Origin: Pratylenchus scribneri
Lineage: Eukaryota; Nematoda; Chromadorea; Rhabditida; Pratylenchidae
DNA length: 64,000 bases
NCBI GenBank assembly: GCA_030063045.1
Contig: JAQSEB010000110.1
Coordinates: 992,001-1,056,000 of the forward strand
Direction: 5' to 3'
The notes below the pieces were generated by a model. It searched no databases. It was not told where the DNA came from and saw only the letters and a list, made by a program, of their open reading frames with translations. This document shows positions 12,201-25,753 of this stretch, piece by piece; within the stretch, counting starts at the first letter, position 1; the number at the start of each line of letters is the position of its first letter. The translations under genes were made by a program, and so were the position numbers.

Positions 12201-13952
12201 GGAAAATGTATTTCATTCCGGGAAAATGTGTTTCTTTCTGGGAATTGTGTTTCATTCCTGAAAATGTGTTTCATTCCTGAAAATGTGTTTCATTCCTGAA
12301 AATGTTTTTCATTCTTGAAAATATGTTTCATTCCGGAAATTGTGTTTCATTCCGGAAATTGTGTTTCATTCCGGAAATTATGTTTCATTCCTGAAAATGT
12401 GTTTCATTCCTGAAAATGTGTTTCATTCCTGAAAATGTGTTTCATTCCCGAAAATGTATTTCATTCCGAAAATTGTGTTTCATTCAGGAAATGTGTTTCA
12501 TTCCTGAAAATGTGTTTCATTCTGGAAATGTTTTTTATTCCGGAAATATGTTTTATTCCGGAAAATATGTTTCATTCCGGAAAATGTTTTTAATTCCGGA
12601 AAAATGTGTTTTATTCCATAAAAATGTGTTTCATTCTTGAAAATGTGTTTACTCCGGAAAATGTATTTCTTTCCGGAAAATGTGTTCATTCCGGAAAATG
12701 TATTTCATTCCGCAAAAATTTGTTTCATTACGGAAAAAATTGTTTCTTTCCAAAAATGCGTTTCATCCGGAAAATGAATTTCATTCCACAAAAACTTGTT
12801 TCATTACGGAAAAAATGGTTTCTTTCAAAAAATGTGTTTCATTCCAAAAAATGTATTGCTTCCGGAAAAAGATGTATTTCTTTCCTGAATTGCAAAAAAT
12901 AGTCTTTCCTGAAAATGTTTTTCTTTCTTGAAAATTTGTTTCATTCGGGAAAAATATTGCTCTCCTATGTTTCATTCCGAAAAAATGTGTTTCATTATGA
13001 AAAAAAACATTTATTTATAGAAAAATATCTTTCTCACCAGTAATTAAGTTTCTTTCTGGTAAGAGTTATTACAAAAGCCTTCTATCAGGAGAAAATTTTA
13101 CCATTTAGAAAATTTATTATAAAATTAAATTTAATACTTACAATAAATTAATATTTTATTATTAAGGTCGGCCGTGGATATGCCATCAAATTCCTCAAGA
13201 GTCAAGTGTTCTCCTACAAAGACACAACCACTGGACGTGGCGTCTACTTGTCCTGTGAGCGTTTATATCCAGTTGGATGCGATTTTCTCCGTTTTTCAAA
13301 CAACTTTGATTATTCAATGCTGGAAGAAACCGCAAAGACCAAAGGAGTGGATTTGAAATTTGTGGAACAATTGATGGCTTTCTCCCATTGGACATATCAG
13401 GTAACATATATTACTAAAATTTTTAGAATGAAAAATTTAAACATAATTTAAAATGGTTAAAATTTTGACCCATAAAAATTTAAAATATAATAAATTTAAT
13501 TTAAAAAAAATTAAATTTTAAAATGGTTATATATGGTTCAAATCAAAATTATTTGAAATTTATTAGAATGTGGATTGGATTAATTAAAGAAATAATAAGA
13601 CACAATTCTAAATATAAATAGAATAAATGAATAAATTTATAGTAAAATATCAGTTGATATAAATAAACAATTTATTCGAATTTAAAATAAATAATTTTTA
13701 TACATTTTTTAGACCAGTCGTGGCTATTTGATGGTCGTCGATTTGCAAGGAATTATCAGCACGGACGGGGCTGGCAACAAGAGCATCGAATTGACCGATC
13801 CGGCCATTCATTGCATTGATTTGACTCGTTTTGGCCGCACAAATCTTGGCAAGACTGGGATGAAAAGTTTCTTCAGCCGCCATATTTGCAATGATGTGTG
13901 CAAGAAAATGGGCTTGACCATTCCGACAAATTTCGGAGATGTGGATGATTGA
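9264..13952 (+). CDS. VWA-domain alpha-kinase, copy A (vwkA-like)
   Basis: Seven exons in phase: 9264-9674, 10283-10562, 10638-10853, 10965-11108, 11155-11414, 13167-13400, 13713-13952; 594 residues. Residues about 80-300 form a von Willebrand A domain (CLDLCFLVDVTGSM with a D-x-T-G-S metal site, RLAFVGYRD, FHIADMPCHG). Residues about 310-594 form an atypical alpha-kinase domain of the eEF2K/TRPM7/MHCK class: VERVAYYGRD, IVLKKY with the probable ATP-contact lysine, LSCERLY, MVVDLQGI, LTDPAIHC, and the zinc-binding end GMKSFFSRHICNDVC. VWA plus alpha-kinase is the architecture of Dictyostelium vwkA-type serine/threonine kinases; the substrate here is unknown. Intron 5 (1752 bp) is filled with satellite, whereas copy B's is 180 bp. 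Family call is strong. Confidence 0.88.
11456..13060 (+). repeat. Satellite array inside intron 5 of kinase copy A
   Basis: Tandem units of about 19-21 bp with the pattern TGTGTTTCATTCCTGAAAA and variants (CCGGAAA, CTGGAAA, CAGCAAAA), including longer duplicated blocks: about 11545-11880 is largely repeated at about 11880-12150. Order decays towards 13 kb. Reading frames through it are repeat artefacts. The paralogous intron in copy B lacks the array, so it arose or was lost after the gene duplication. Confidence 0.88.
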
Positions 13953-13984
13953 AAAGAAAAAAAATGTGTGAAGCATAAGAAGAA

Positions 13985-13990
13985 AATAAA
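13985..13990 (+). terminator. Polyadenylation signal of kinase copy A
   Basis: AATAAA 32 bases after the TGA at 13950-13952. Copy B has the same hexamer on the minus strand at 21144-21149, about 25 bases after its stop. Confidence 0.55.
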
Positions 13991-15838
<1,848 letters not shown>

Positions 15839-16170
15839 TATGTAATTATTCTAGAAATTGGGAAAAAATTGACAATTTTATTATAATATGAACTTTTATG
15901 TAGCAGGAATTTCTTTTATATGAATCCAACCCAAAGAGGCACACCCAGAGGAGACAAAAAACAGAGGATATTTTGTAAGATAAATTTGTAAAATAAGAAA
16001 TAAGCCGAATAATAATTTCATCTGGAATTGATTCTTTCCTTTTGATATGTTGCAGCCGATTCTGTTTTTTAGCCGATTCTGTTATTTTCTGACAGAAATA
16101 GTGTAGTGGCAGACATTGTAGTTTGTGACCAATGGCCATATCTCAGTTCCTAGACCACCTAGAGCAATAA
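15839..16170. other. Upstream flank of esterase copy 1, part of a segmental duplication
   Basis: 15839-16060 is similar to 43143-43375 upstream of esterase copy 2 (shared words include TAATAATTTCATC and GATTCTTTCCTTTTGAT). So the duplicated unit included the esterase 5' end plus at least 200 bp of upstream sequence. Confidence 0.6.
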
Positions 16171-16174
16171 TTTT

Positions 16175-16565
16175 TTTTCCTATGCCCTGAGCACTAAAAA
16201 CCTACGTGCAAATGTGGGCGTTTTCGACTTCTAATAAATCAGAAACTGGTTTTAAACCCTACAAACCTTATACCATTTTGTAGATCTCATCGAGACGCAT
16301 CGATTGGTATATAATTTGTCATAGTTAAGTCAAAATTAAAGAGTTTTAAACCAAAAACGGTTTAAACGGCTTAATATCCTTTAATTTTGACCAAACCATG
16401 ACAAATTATATACCAATCGACGCGCCTCGATGAGATCTACAAAACGGTATAAGGTTTGTAGGGTCTAAAACCGGTTTTTGAATTATTAGAAATCAAAAAC
16501 ACTAACATTTGCACTATTCGGGAATCGCCCACATTTGCACTATTCGGGAATCGACATAGCACCTT
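16175..16565. mobile_element. Foldback element with the shared core
   Basis: The inverted arms pair 16208-16330 with 16390-16545. Outer words GTGCAAATGTGGGCG and CCCACATTTGCAC pair, followed by TAATAAATCAGAAAC, CCTACAAACCTTATACC, GATCTCATCGAGACGCATCG and TGGTATATAATTTG. On the right a 29-bp segment (ACATTTGCACTATTCGGGAA) is duplicated in tandem. Inner arms are nearly the same as in the 8.0-8.5 kb element. Exact ends and target duplication could not be fixed. Confidence 0.65.
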
Positions 16566-16651
16566 TCAGAAATGTGGAAATTCATTCTGAATCCGAACGC
16601 GGGAATACGGTTTATGTGCTGGATCCAGAATGTGACTTGCAAATTTTCTTT
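16553..16651 (+). pseudogene. Orphan exon-like segment
   Basis: One frame reads NVEIHSESERGNTVYVLDPE followed by CDLQIFFW, then GTATGT, a good donor. The composition is protein-like and unlike the surrounding AT-rich sequence. No partner exon was found on either side, and a foldback element abuts it on the left. It may be a leftover exon of a disrupted gene. Family not recognised. Confidence 0.3.
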
Positions 16652-16820
16652 TGGGTATGTTCTTTTTTGAAAAAATAGAGGGGAATAAGTTTTTTAAAAA
16701 TTAAAATTTGAATTATTTGAAAAATACAAACAAATGTTGATTAAAAATTTTTAAGCTTTGAAGAATATGAATCATTAAAATTCCGATGCAGAATAAAGGC
16801 AAAATAATCTTAGCAATTTT

Positions 16821-17735
16821 TTAATAAGTAAAAATACAAGTTTTGCCAACATTCCTGACCGCTCCCATTCGGTCGCTGCCAGTAAAGATGCTGGTTTTGA
16901 CGTCATTTTTATTATTGGACGAACATCGTTGATCTTCTCGCATTGGCGATCTTTGAAGGTGTTTTGACACCATCTCTCCAATCACTTCTTTTGATATTGG
17001 CACATTCACCACCTCTTCTTCCCCATTAGGGTCTGATTTACTGCTGCCTGACGAATTCATCATCATTATTCTTCCTCCATCATCATCTTCGATGATGCTC
17101 TTCCCATCTGATATGATCAGCGTCCCATACCGCTTCTCATCAGCTTGATGTATGCCATTGCGATGGATCGATGCACAGTGAATTGCGCGTGCTGCTGGCT
17201 CAAGCCCCAGTCCCTGGTCAGATGATCGGTTACTCTGGCAGAAGGGTGTACTTGAATGCGGTTCGATGACAAACTGATTAGAAAGCTTCTTCCGTCCCAA
17301 ATCTTCTCGAATCAATTCCGTTTTAGCCTTGTCCATGATCAATTCCACATTACTTTCCCAATCTTGTGTTGGTACTTGGGCGGGTATTCCCGGCAGGGAA
17401 TGTCCCTCCCTCACATTCAGCACTAGATCTTCTGGCTGTGTGGATTCAAGCTGATTAAGCCCGCTTTTCCCAATTCTCTCGGCCCATTTTTGGAAAACTT
17501 CCAGCTTCTCAAATAATTCAACCGCAGGACTCTTCGCAGATCCACACTTCGCAGGACCTCGTCCTCTATTTTGACTTTCAAACATGCCATTTGAGTCCAC
17601 ACGCTCACCCGGCGACACATCGGCAACGGTCCCGGGCTGCCCTCCCCGCTTCGCTCCCCTCGATGATGTCCCGCTTGCGCTCGTCTTCGGCACGGCCAAA
17701 CCGCCAAAACTTCGGGCTATTCCGTATTGAAGCAT
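16821..17735 (-). CDS. Unrecognised 304-residue ORF
   Basis: A single uninterrupted frame starting at the ATG at 17733-17735, with an in-frame stop a few codons upstream (so the start is plausible), and richer in GC than its surroundings. The product is hydrophilic. The N-terminus is Ser/Gly/Arg-rich (ASGTSSRGAKRGGQPG), the centre has LFEKLEVFQKWAERIGKSGL, and an acidic patch (SIIEDDDGGRIMMM) precedes a SSGSSKSDPNGEEE linker. No signal peptide, membrane span or known domain is visible. It has no introns, unlike the other large genes here, so it could be transposon-derived, a single large exon of a larger gene, or a retrocopy. It lies downstream of the truncated astacin, on the same strand, but does not continue that domain. 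Confidence 0.4.
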   Translation of the reverse strand: MLQYGIARSFGGLAVPKTSASGTSSRGAKRGGQPGTVADVSPGERVDSNGMFESQNRGRGPAKCGSAKSPAVELFEKLEVFQKWAERIGKSGLNQLESTQPEDLVLNVREGHSLPGIPAQVPTQDWESNVELIMDKAKTELIREDLGRKKLSNQFVIEPHSSTPFCQSNRSSDQGLGLEPAARAIHCASIHRNGIHQADEKRYGTLIISDGKSIIEDDDGGRIMMMNSSGSSKSDPNGEEEVVNVPISKEVIGEMVSKHLQRSPMREDQRCSSNNKNDVKTSIFTGSDRMGAVRNVGKTCIFTY

Positions 17736-18211
17736 TTTACGTATTGAAGACGCAAATTGTTTTATTTTTCAGCTTGAATTTCGCCAAAAACAAACTCCGT
17801 AGAGTGACTCCGAAGAGATATTTTTTCAATTTTATTAAATTTTATTAGGGATTTATTTTGTTTGATAAGGCTGTTAGCAATCTAATGAATTTAATTCAAT
17901 GCAATTATGATTAAACCAAAATATAAAACAATTATTTCAGTTTAAAAATTGACATATACTTACCGAATTATTAATTATAGATATTGTATTTTGGTAAGAT
18001 TGTCCAATTCAATTATAGAATCGGAAAAAGATTTTTTTTCGAAAAATGAGCAATAACTATTTTTCCAAATTATTTCTGCAATTCTCTTAAAAGATCTTTT
18101 ATTTAAAATGCTAAAATACCCTAAAAGCATTTTAATGAAAATGTCTACAATAAAAATATCAACTGAATTATCGCAAAATTAAACTAATAGGAAAACGCAT
18201 AAATATTAATA
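17736..18211. other. Sequence where the astacin catalytic domain would be expected
   Basis: AT-rich non-coding. I searched the minus strand for the continuation of the astacin domain (zinc-binding HExxHxxGxxH) and saw none. Confidence 0.4.
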
Positions 18212-18219
18212 TTACTCAC

Positions 18220-19528
18220 TTAGATCGGCATCCATGAAATAGGCGATGGGCTTAGTGATATCCCATCTTCGGTATGGATAATTCACAAAATTGAGTGATC
18301 CTCGTTTTGCCCGCAACACATTTCCCAACCCGCCCAGTGCGTCTGGCACTGCCGACAATGAATCATCAACGGCATAACCACCATCACCTCGGATTTGTTT
18401 TATTTTTTCTTCCATTTCCTTCACAGTTGGCACAATATCTCCCTGGAAATTTTTTTCCATATTAATTGATGAATATTAGGAGAATTTTCCAGTTTTTTGA
18501 TATCAGATTTGATCAAAAATTGCACATAAACATTCTTTTGGAAATTTTTCTCATTTTTAACAATTTTTTTTTGGGTATTTTTTATATTTTTCCCTATTTC
18601 TTAGGGAAAATTTCATTATAAAAATATATTTTTATGTATTTAAACATGAATAGAACTTTATTTTAGCAAATATTGACTTTTTGGTAAGAAAATACACCTT
18701 TATATACAACTATTAGCCATGAAAAATGTCAAATTTTTATCGTTAAAGGGAAAATATAGATTCTTTCTAACATGATAATAATATTTTGATTTAAGAAATT
18801 AAAGAATTTTTTCGCAAATTCATTATCCTATTAAAAATTTGAATATTTAAATTATTTAGATCAACTATTCCATACTGAATAATATGTGAATTATAATTAA
18901 AATTAATTAAATTTAAACATTTAAATTATATTTAGATCAATCTATCCCATATACTGAATAATATGTGAATTATAATTAATTACCATCCCCGATAAATAAT
19001 ACTCACCCCAATCATGTAGTCCTGCAATCCTTCGTTCAACTCCGCAATACATTTATGCCCCTCCTTCTCCACATAGGGATTATTTTTGGCTTTTTCCGCT
19101 TTGGCATTTGCCTCTTCCGCTTCCATCATTTCCAATCGCTCCTTCTCCTCTGCGCTCATTGGCTCAATTTCATCCGTATTTTGTTCTGCCTTCTCTTTGG
19201 TCAATTTTTTGTATTCCTCAATCAGGCCGGCCAACTTTTCCATATCTTCGATGCGTTTTTGCACTTTTTCCGCCGAATCCGTTTGTCGTTTACCAAACAA
19301 TTTTTCTGCCGCCTCAGTTGGTGTCAATTTTTTGTAAATTTTAGCGGCAACATTTTCATTTCCTTCTTCTTTTTTCTCAGCCTCTTTTTCGACGGGAGCA
19401 TTGGCTGGTTTTTGAGCAGGATGGGGCTTAAATCCAGGCGGTGGTCCTTTAGGATTTTTACGTTCATGAGCTCCATTCACAGACAAAATGAAGGCCATCA
19501 AAATGAGAAAAATTGGTTGAAAACGCAT
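18220..19528 (-). pseudogene. Astacin-like metalloprotease zymogen, truncated after the prodomain
   Basis: Exon 1 (19007-19528) encodes a signal peptide (MRFQPIFLILMAFILSVNGA), then a Pro- and Lys/Glu-rich prosegment with a likely coiled region. Exon 2 (18220-18442) continues in phase with IGGDIVPTVKEMEEKIKQI, resembling the astacin prodomain aspartate-switch motif (FxGD), then a furin-type site RAKR and NYPYRRWDITKPIAYFMD, which fits the start of the nematode astacin (NAS) catalytic domain. It ends at an A|GTGAGT donor and no following exon was found, so the active site is absent. The remainder may have been deleted or moved. Family call from motif order: moderate. Confidence 0.52.
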
Positions 19529-20140
19529 TTTTCAAATTTTAATTTAAATTTTTAATTGGGAATTTATTTGACTTTTTATTGGTTGAATTGAAATTTGTAA
19601 TTGAGTTTTAATTTTTGGATAATTTTCAGACTGAATTAGCTGTCTTTTTATATGCCCAAAAATTGTTTATAATTTTGAGCATCGACAAATTAATTTCCGT
19701 CAAATTCGCACTTTCCCTCTTTAAAAATCAGACATTTCCATTTATTTTAAAAGCTGTTCAAATTTTACTCAAATATTCGTCTATTCCCCCGGATTTGTTC
19801 ATGAATAGACAAATTAAACAAATAATTAATTTTTCTGATAAACAATATATTTTTTTGCACTTTTTTTAAATTTTTAAAATTAAAGTATTTTTAATCATTT
19901 CAATTTATAATTTTTTAATTTTATTGAATTAAGTAAATACAATAGGAATAATAGTCTAAATTTTAAAAATACCCGAAGAATTTTAAATAATTTAAATTTT
20001 ATTTTTTGACTATTTTAAAAATATATTTTACGTTTCAAAATTACTCTTTAATATCAATAACATGTCACTTCTAATTTCTAATCTAAATAATTTTTTGGGT
20101 ACGTACAACTTTATCAATTTTTAAAGAATTTAAATAAAAT
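19529..20140. other. Upstream region of the astacin-like gene
   Basis: AT-rich, no gene supported. A frame at 19615-19869 has no recognisable content. Confidence 0.35.
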
Positions 20141-20250
20141 CATAAATTTTTTGATATCCAAAAGTCTCTTCTTTAATTTGATACTAAAATCACCAAAATT
20201 ATTTCAGTCTTTGATGAGTCATTATAAATGGCGACATGCTAGCCCTTGGG
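20140..20250. repeat. Dispersed repeat fragment (related to 63650-63725)
   Basis: Shares the order CTTTAATTTGAT, TAAAATCA, ATTATTT, TGATGA, then TTATAAATGGCG with 63650-63725. The same strand orientation is seen in both copies. Termini and class unknown. Confidence 0.4.
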
Positions 20251-21173
20251 CGGTATCCTATAGGCATATGAGTCTTTTATGCTTCATTATTCTACTTCTA
20301 TCAATATATTTCTTCAATTTCCGTTGTCTCGCATTCATCTTTCTGAGTCATAGCCAACAGGGTCCTTGTCGAGACTCGAGAATGGCCACTTACTTGCCAC
20401 TTAAGAATAAGAATAAAGAGAAAAATAAATGGAAGAATTGATATATTTTTGACATGAATATGAATACACTTAATAAATATCATTTTTATTGCAATTTAAT
20501 AAATCGTTATAATTTCAATATTTTACAATGTTAGATTAAATCAGTTTATTAAATAAGAATTTAATATTAACTAATTGACGCTTTGCGCTCACTTGATTGA
20601 AGCTTTTCCCAGAATCCGTTTGGTTTATTTAACATCGACCAAATCCTCATGTAAAGAAATCGAAAACCATCAATAATCAATTAAATTATATTTAATATTT
20701 TTTTACTATTCTATTACCGTATTTTATTATGGAAATTTCCTCTTGGGAATTTGTAGCAAATTTGCAGCTCAGACTACTCTAATTTTTCTTCACACATACG
20801 CGCATTTAAACAATAAAGTTCTCGGTGCACTTTTAGGTACTATTTTTATTATATTTGACAAAGTAAATTTATTCCTTTTAAATTTTACGACCATGGTGAT
20901 TTTGATTTGTAAAATTTCAACTTAGATTTTTCGAATTAAGTCCTCAATCCTCTGGCTCCTGTAGGAAAGGAGAGTAGCAGAATAAGTTAGAATAAAAATA
21001 AACCTATCCATTAATCTTACTCAAAACTCAAAGCAAATAAACAATTCAAAGTTATAAAAATTTATTTATCGCGATTAAAATAATAACAAATGGTTAAATA
21101 TATTCATGTCAAAAAATTTGTTCTTTCTGTTTCACCATAACCTTTTATTCTTCTCTTTCCCCATTCTTTCTCC
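20251..21173. other. Spacer between astacin region and kinase copy B
   Basis: No supported gene. A short minus-strand segment near 20600-20640 looks weakly coding but lacks splice sites. The minus-strand polyadenylation hexamer for copy B is at 21144-21149. Confidence 0.35.
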
Positions 21174-24100
21174 TCAATCATCAGCATCCCCAAAATTTGT
21201 CGGAACGGTCAAGCCCATTTTCTTGCACACTTCATTGCAAATATGGCGGCTGAAGAAGCTTTTCATCCCGGTCTTGCCAAGATTTGTACGGCCAAAACGA
21301 GTCAAATCAATGCAATGGATGGCCGGATCGGTCAATTCGATGCTCTTAATGCCAGCCCCGTCCGTGCTGATAATTCCTTGCAAATCGACGACCATCAAAT
21401 AGCCACGACTGATCTTAAAAATGTATAAAAATTATTTATTTTGAAATGTTTAGTCGGAAATGTTTATATGAATTTAACATATTTTTATAAACATTATAAT
21501 CCGGTGTTTATTCATAAAAATCCTAACATCAAAATTCTAATTAAATATTCAAAAATATTTTTTTAAGCAATTAAATTCTAATTATGTACTTTTGGATATT
21601 GAGGCTCTTTTCTTATTTTCTAAGAATTATTTTCGATTTTTTAATTCTTTCAATACACATTTGAATTTCAAACGATGTTTCTCAATGGGAATTCATAATT
21701 AAAGATTCAATTGATTTGTAGACCGGTGTCGTCATTTTAAAAAATGCAAAATATTGTATTTTCCAAAAAGTGCATAAATAAAAGAAAACGAATTGTTTTG
21801 AATTTTATGAGAAGGAAATTTTATTTAGGAAATTTTTTCTAGAATGATTTAATTAAATTTTAAGTTTTCAGAAAAGATTTCAATTATAAAATTTCCGGAA
21901 TAGATTTTAATTATGTTTTCCGTAAGATTTTAATTAAAGTCTAAGTTTTCAGGAAAATTTTACTAATAGTTTTCAAAAAAAATTAGTTCAAGATTGAATA
22001 ATTAAAATAATTTTGAATTTTTACAAATGGACGATATCCGATAAATTCCTAATTAAAAAGTGAAACATTTTAAATTTCATTTATTATTTTTATATTCTCT
22101 TTTTATTTGAAAAATTTTATTAATTAAAATTTAATAATGCTTACCTGATATGTCCAATGGGAGAAGGCCATCAATTGTTCCACAAATTTCAAATCCACTC
22201 CTTTAGCTTTTGCAGTCACTTCCAACATTGAATAGTCGAAATTATTGGAGAAACGCAAAAAATCGTAGCCAACTGGATATAAACGTTCACAGGACATGTA
22301 GATGCCGCGTCCAGTGGTTGCGTCTTTGTAGGAGAACACTTGACTCTTGAGGAATTTGATGGCATAGCCATGGCCGACCTTAATAATAATAATTTAATAA
22401 ATATTCATTTTCCTTTCTATTATTAATTATATTTGTTGTACTTTTATAATTTTATTTAAAAGTAATTGCCAAAATTTTTAATCCAATACAATTTGGAAGT
22501 CAAAATTTTATATGGAACAAAAAATGTGAATTATTTTTGAATAATAATTCAAGTCAACTTTTTCAAGGCTTGCTGCACTGAATTTGGAGGCCAAATAGGC
22601 GGCAATTGTCTGCAGTTGGATGGCTCCTTCATAATACAATGCCCAATTTAGGAATCCAGTTGCAGTCACATATTTCTTCAGCACAATATTGATCGGTGGA
22701 TTGTTAGATGATGTCACATCGCGCCCATAATAGGCCACACGCTCCATACCTTTTGCAAATGGCTTTGGCGCCAGCTGGACAATCGCTTTGACGGGATGTT
22801 TTGGCTTCAGAGGAAGATCTTTTTTAAAAGAACTGATTTACATAGGAATATAAAATGTAATAATTTTCACCAGAAAATACGTCAGCCATTGACCTGGGCC
22901 ATTCGTAAGTGAGAAAAATGCCGTTGGTTTTTGCGATTCCATACCAATTTGGCATGGCACGATCATAAACTAAGCTTGCAGCTAATTGATTGCGACCAGT
23001 GGATGGACCAGCAACTAAGAATAAGAAAAAATATCCGAATCCGAATGCCGATTAAAGAAAGCAAGATAAAAAATTTTAATTTTGATATCTATATTCGCTC
23101 TCGCATTCCTTATTTTATAACCAAATTTTTTTTTAAATAATTAGTTCCTTTCTAATTCTATATTTTGATATCAAAATAATTGATCAAAAATTATTGGTCA
23201 GAAAGCTAAAACATAACTGTAATTTTCGTTTATTTTGCATTTTTAAATGAATAACATTTTCCCATTTTAAATCGAATACACTATTAACATAAAATTTTTA
23301 TCAAATTCACTATTAACAATTCCATATAAAAAATAATCCCTTAGCTAACCTCTTGATACAGCAATACTTGTTGTGCTTGTGATGGCATTGATCAATTGGC
23401 CAGCATTTTTGATGTCGCAAACCACAATCTCATCACCATAAATTTCGGAAAATTTCGAGATCATTTTATCAGTCCAATCATTGATTTTGCCAAAATGGTA
23501 GATGATATTCTTTTTTGCCAATTCGCCCAATAAGCTATGGATGGAACGTCCTTTTGGATCACCGCCTAAAAATTAGCAGTTTTCAATTTTAATAGCCAGA
23601 AATCGATTTTATAGGTAAATATCACGGTAAATATATCACTCTTAGGCTTTTATTGTTACATATAAATTTGCATCATTTTTCTTATACATTATATATTTGT
23701 TTACTTGGATATGTATCAAGGAGATCGACGAGATCGTGATATTCTTTGCCATGGCAAGGCGCATCGGCAATGTGGAATAATATGCGTGTTGATCCATCCG
23801 TCGACCACTTCAGCCCAATGCTTTTCTGCAGTCCACCAAAAACATCTTCAGCAAGATCAGCGCCACCAGTTGCTTGAATACGAGCGCAGAAAGTATGAAA
23901 GTTGGCAACAGAATCACAAAAATCCAGCACTTCGAATGGATGTTTATCGCCAATGTCACGATAACCGATGAATGCTAGTCGAATCTGAAAAAAAATTGAA
24001 GAAAAAGAAATGAACAAATCATTTTAAAATTATGGAAAAGCTAAATGGGAGAGAATTGTTGAATATGAATATATCCTAATTTTTTCCAATTTTCATCAGA

Positions 24101-24973
24101 CCCCAAACCCCAATCATCATATGTTTCAATAATTAATATTGCTGATTTTTATGTTGGACTCTTTAAATAATTCTGTTTTTTTGTTTAATTTCTTATATAA
24201 TTCTGGTTCCTTAAATAATTCTAATTTTTTTGTATTCCTTAAACAATATGATTTTTTGTATTTCATTAGTTAAATAATTCTTTTTTTTTGTATTTTTTGG
24301 AAATTCTTAATTTTTTATTTTTCATTCTGAAAACTTTTCTGATAGACTTCTCATTCTCATTTTTTATATTTTTTGAAAGAGATTTTTTTATTTTTTTAAT
24401 ACCATAATATAAATTTTTTTAAAAAATAAAAGAATTCTTCCTTTTTCATCTATTCGCCTTTTTGAGAGATGGGAGGGAAAACTAATTTTTTTGTCATTTT
24501 TTATAAAATAAATATAAATCATTGTTTAATTATATTGTTTTTACTTTTTAAGCGATTTTCACCTTTTTCACAATAGGCGCAATTCGAACGGAACGTCCCG
24601 CAGGTGCTGTTGGCATTACAGTGAGATTGTTGACAATTGCATGGATTTGGTCCTTCACGGCTTGAATGTGTGGTTCCATACTGGTAGTCACATCCACCAA
24701 GAAGCACAAATCCAAATACTTTGCTGCCTGCATTTTCTTGAACACATCTTCCACATGGTTCCTGCGCAAATTCATTGCCCGCATCGTGTAATATGACAAT
24801 TCCGCATCTGTTTGCGCATCTCGGCCATATTCAATGTTGGCCTCTTCAAAAACTCCACGCAACGTTTTGTTCTTCTCGCGCATTGCTCGTTCGAATGTCC
24901 ATGAAGAAATTTGAGAGGATGCGTCCAATCTGGCCCAGGAGGCTTCTTCATTAGAAGAAGGAATTCGATTCAT
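21174..24973 (-). CDS. VWA-domain alpha-kinase, copy B (vwkA-like)
   Basis: Seven exons: 24563-24973, 23705-23984, 23350-23565, 22871-23014, 22559-22818, 22145-22378, 21174-21413. Every exon has exactly the length of its counterpart in copy A (411, 280, 216, 144, 260, 234, 240), giving 594 residues. The VWA domain has LDLCFLVDVTTSM (metal site D-x-T-T-S), RLAFIGYRD and FHIADAPCHG. The alpha-kinase domain has MERVAYYGRD, IVLKKY, MSCERLY, MVVDLQGI, LTDPAIHC and GMKSFFSRHICNEVC. The last exon differs from copy A at about 5 of 79 residues, while the N-terminus is clearly more diverged. All visible kinase motifs are intact, so both copies may be active. Orientation is convergent with copy A, about 7.2 kb apart. 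Confidence 0.88.
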
Positions 24974-25745
24974 GTTTTTATTTTACAAAATTGAATGAAT
25001 TTTTGAATTAAATTGCTGAAATTTTAAAAACAAATACTAATAACATAGAATAAATTAAATTACTCTAGGAAATTTTCTTAAATCAAAATTTTCAATATGT
25101 GAAATTGTGAATGTCATTTTTTTTAGCATTTTTCGCTTTCTTTTTATTTTAAATTGAATTTAAATCCCCTCCATTTAATTTTGATTAAAGCTTTTATTGT
25201 TAAAAATGATTTTTCACAGATTAAGTGGAAATATCTCCAAATAAATTAATCAAATCTTTCATACAAAATTTTTCTTTTTACCAATCATGTCATTCAAATA
25301 TTTTGCTATCGGTAATTTTTTCAATTATTTTAATCTGTGAATTGTGACTGTGACTGATTCTCATTCATAAATTTATAAATTCTCATACATTTCAACTTCA
25401 ACTCATTCATCATCTTCATTCAATTAATAAAAATAGTATAGGTGGAAAGCTGGAAAGATTTTGAGAATTAGAAATGTTGTAGATGTAAAAAATGGTGATA
25501 TGACAATTGCTATTTGCAGACCCGATATTGAAGATTTAAAAAAAAATTATACTTCCAAATTAAAATTAGGATGGTATTTAATTTATAGAAAGAAAGAACA
25601 TTGAAAATGTTGAAAAGAGTAAATAAGGCCAAAATAATTAAATATAGGTAGTTGTTTCTTCTGCATTCTCAAACCATTATACCATGGAATTGAGCTCGTC
25701 AAATTGCATCATTTTATATAATTCGCATGTTTTGTTTAACATTTA
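24974..25745. other. Upstream region of kinase copy B
   Basis: AT-rich. Near 25670-25710 a GAGCTCGTCAAATTGCATC stretch resembles the shared foldback core in degraded form. No gene seen. Confidence 0.35.
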
Positions 25746-25753
25746 AAGGTATT

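Noticed and set aside
11513..12975. Open frames on both strands in intron 5 of kinase copy A
   Set aside because: Repeat-encoded, with no conserved start, and they lie between two in-phase kinase exons.
19055..19555. 166-codon plus-strand frame
   Set aside because: Antisense to the astacin-like exon 1, whose signal peptide and splice phase support the minus strand.
20575..20645. Minus-strand segment reading like an esterase C-terminus (GFWEKLQSSERKAS)
   Set aside because: Too short, without splice sites, and no other C-terminal esterase motif nearby.
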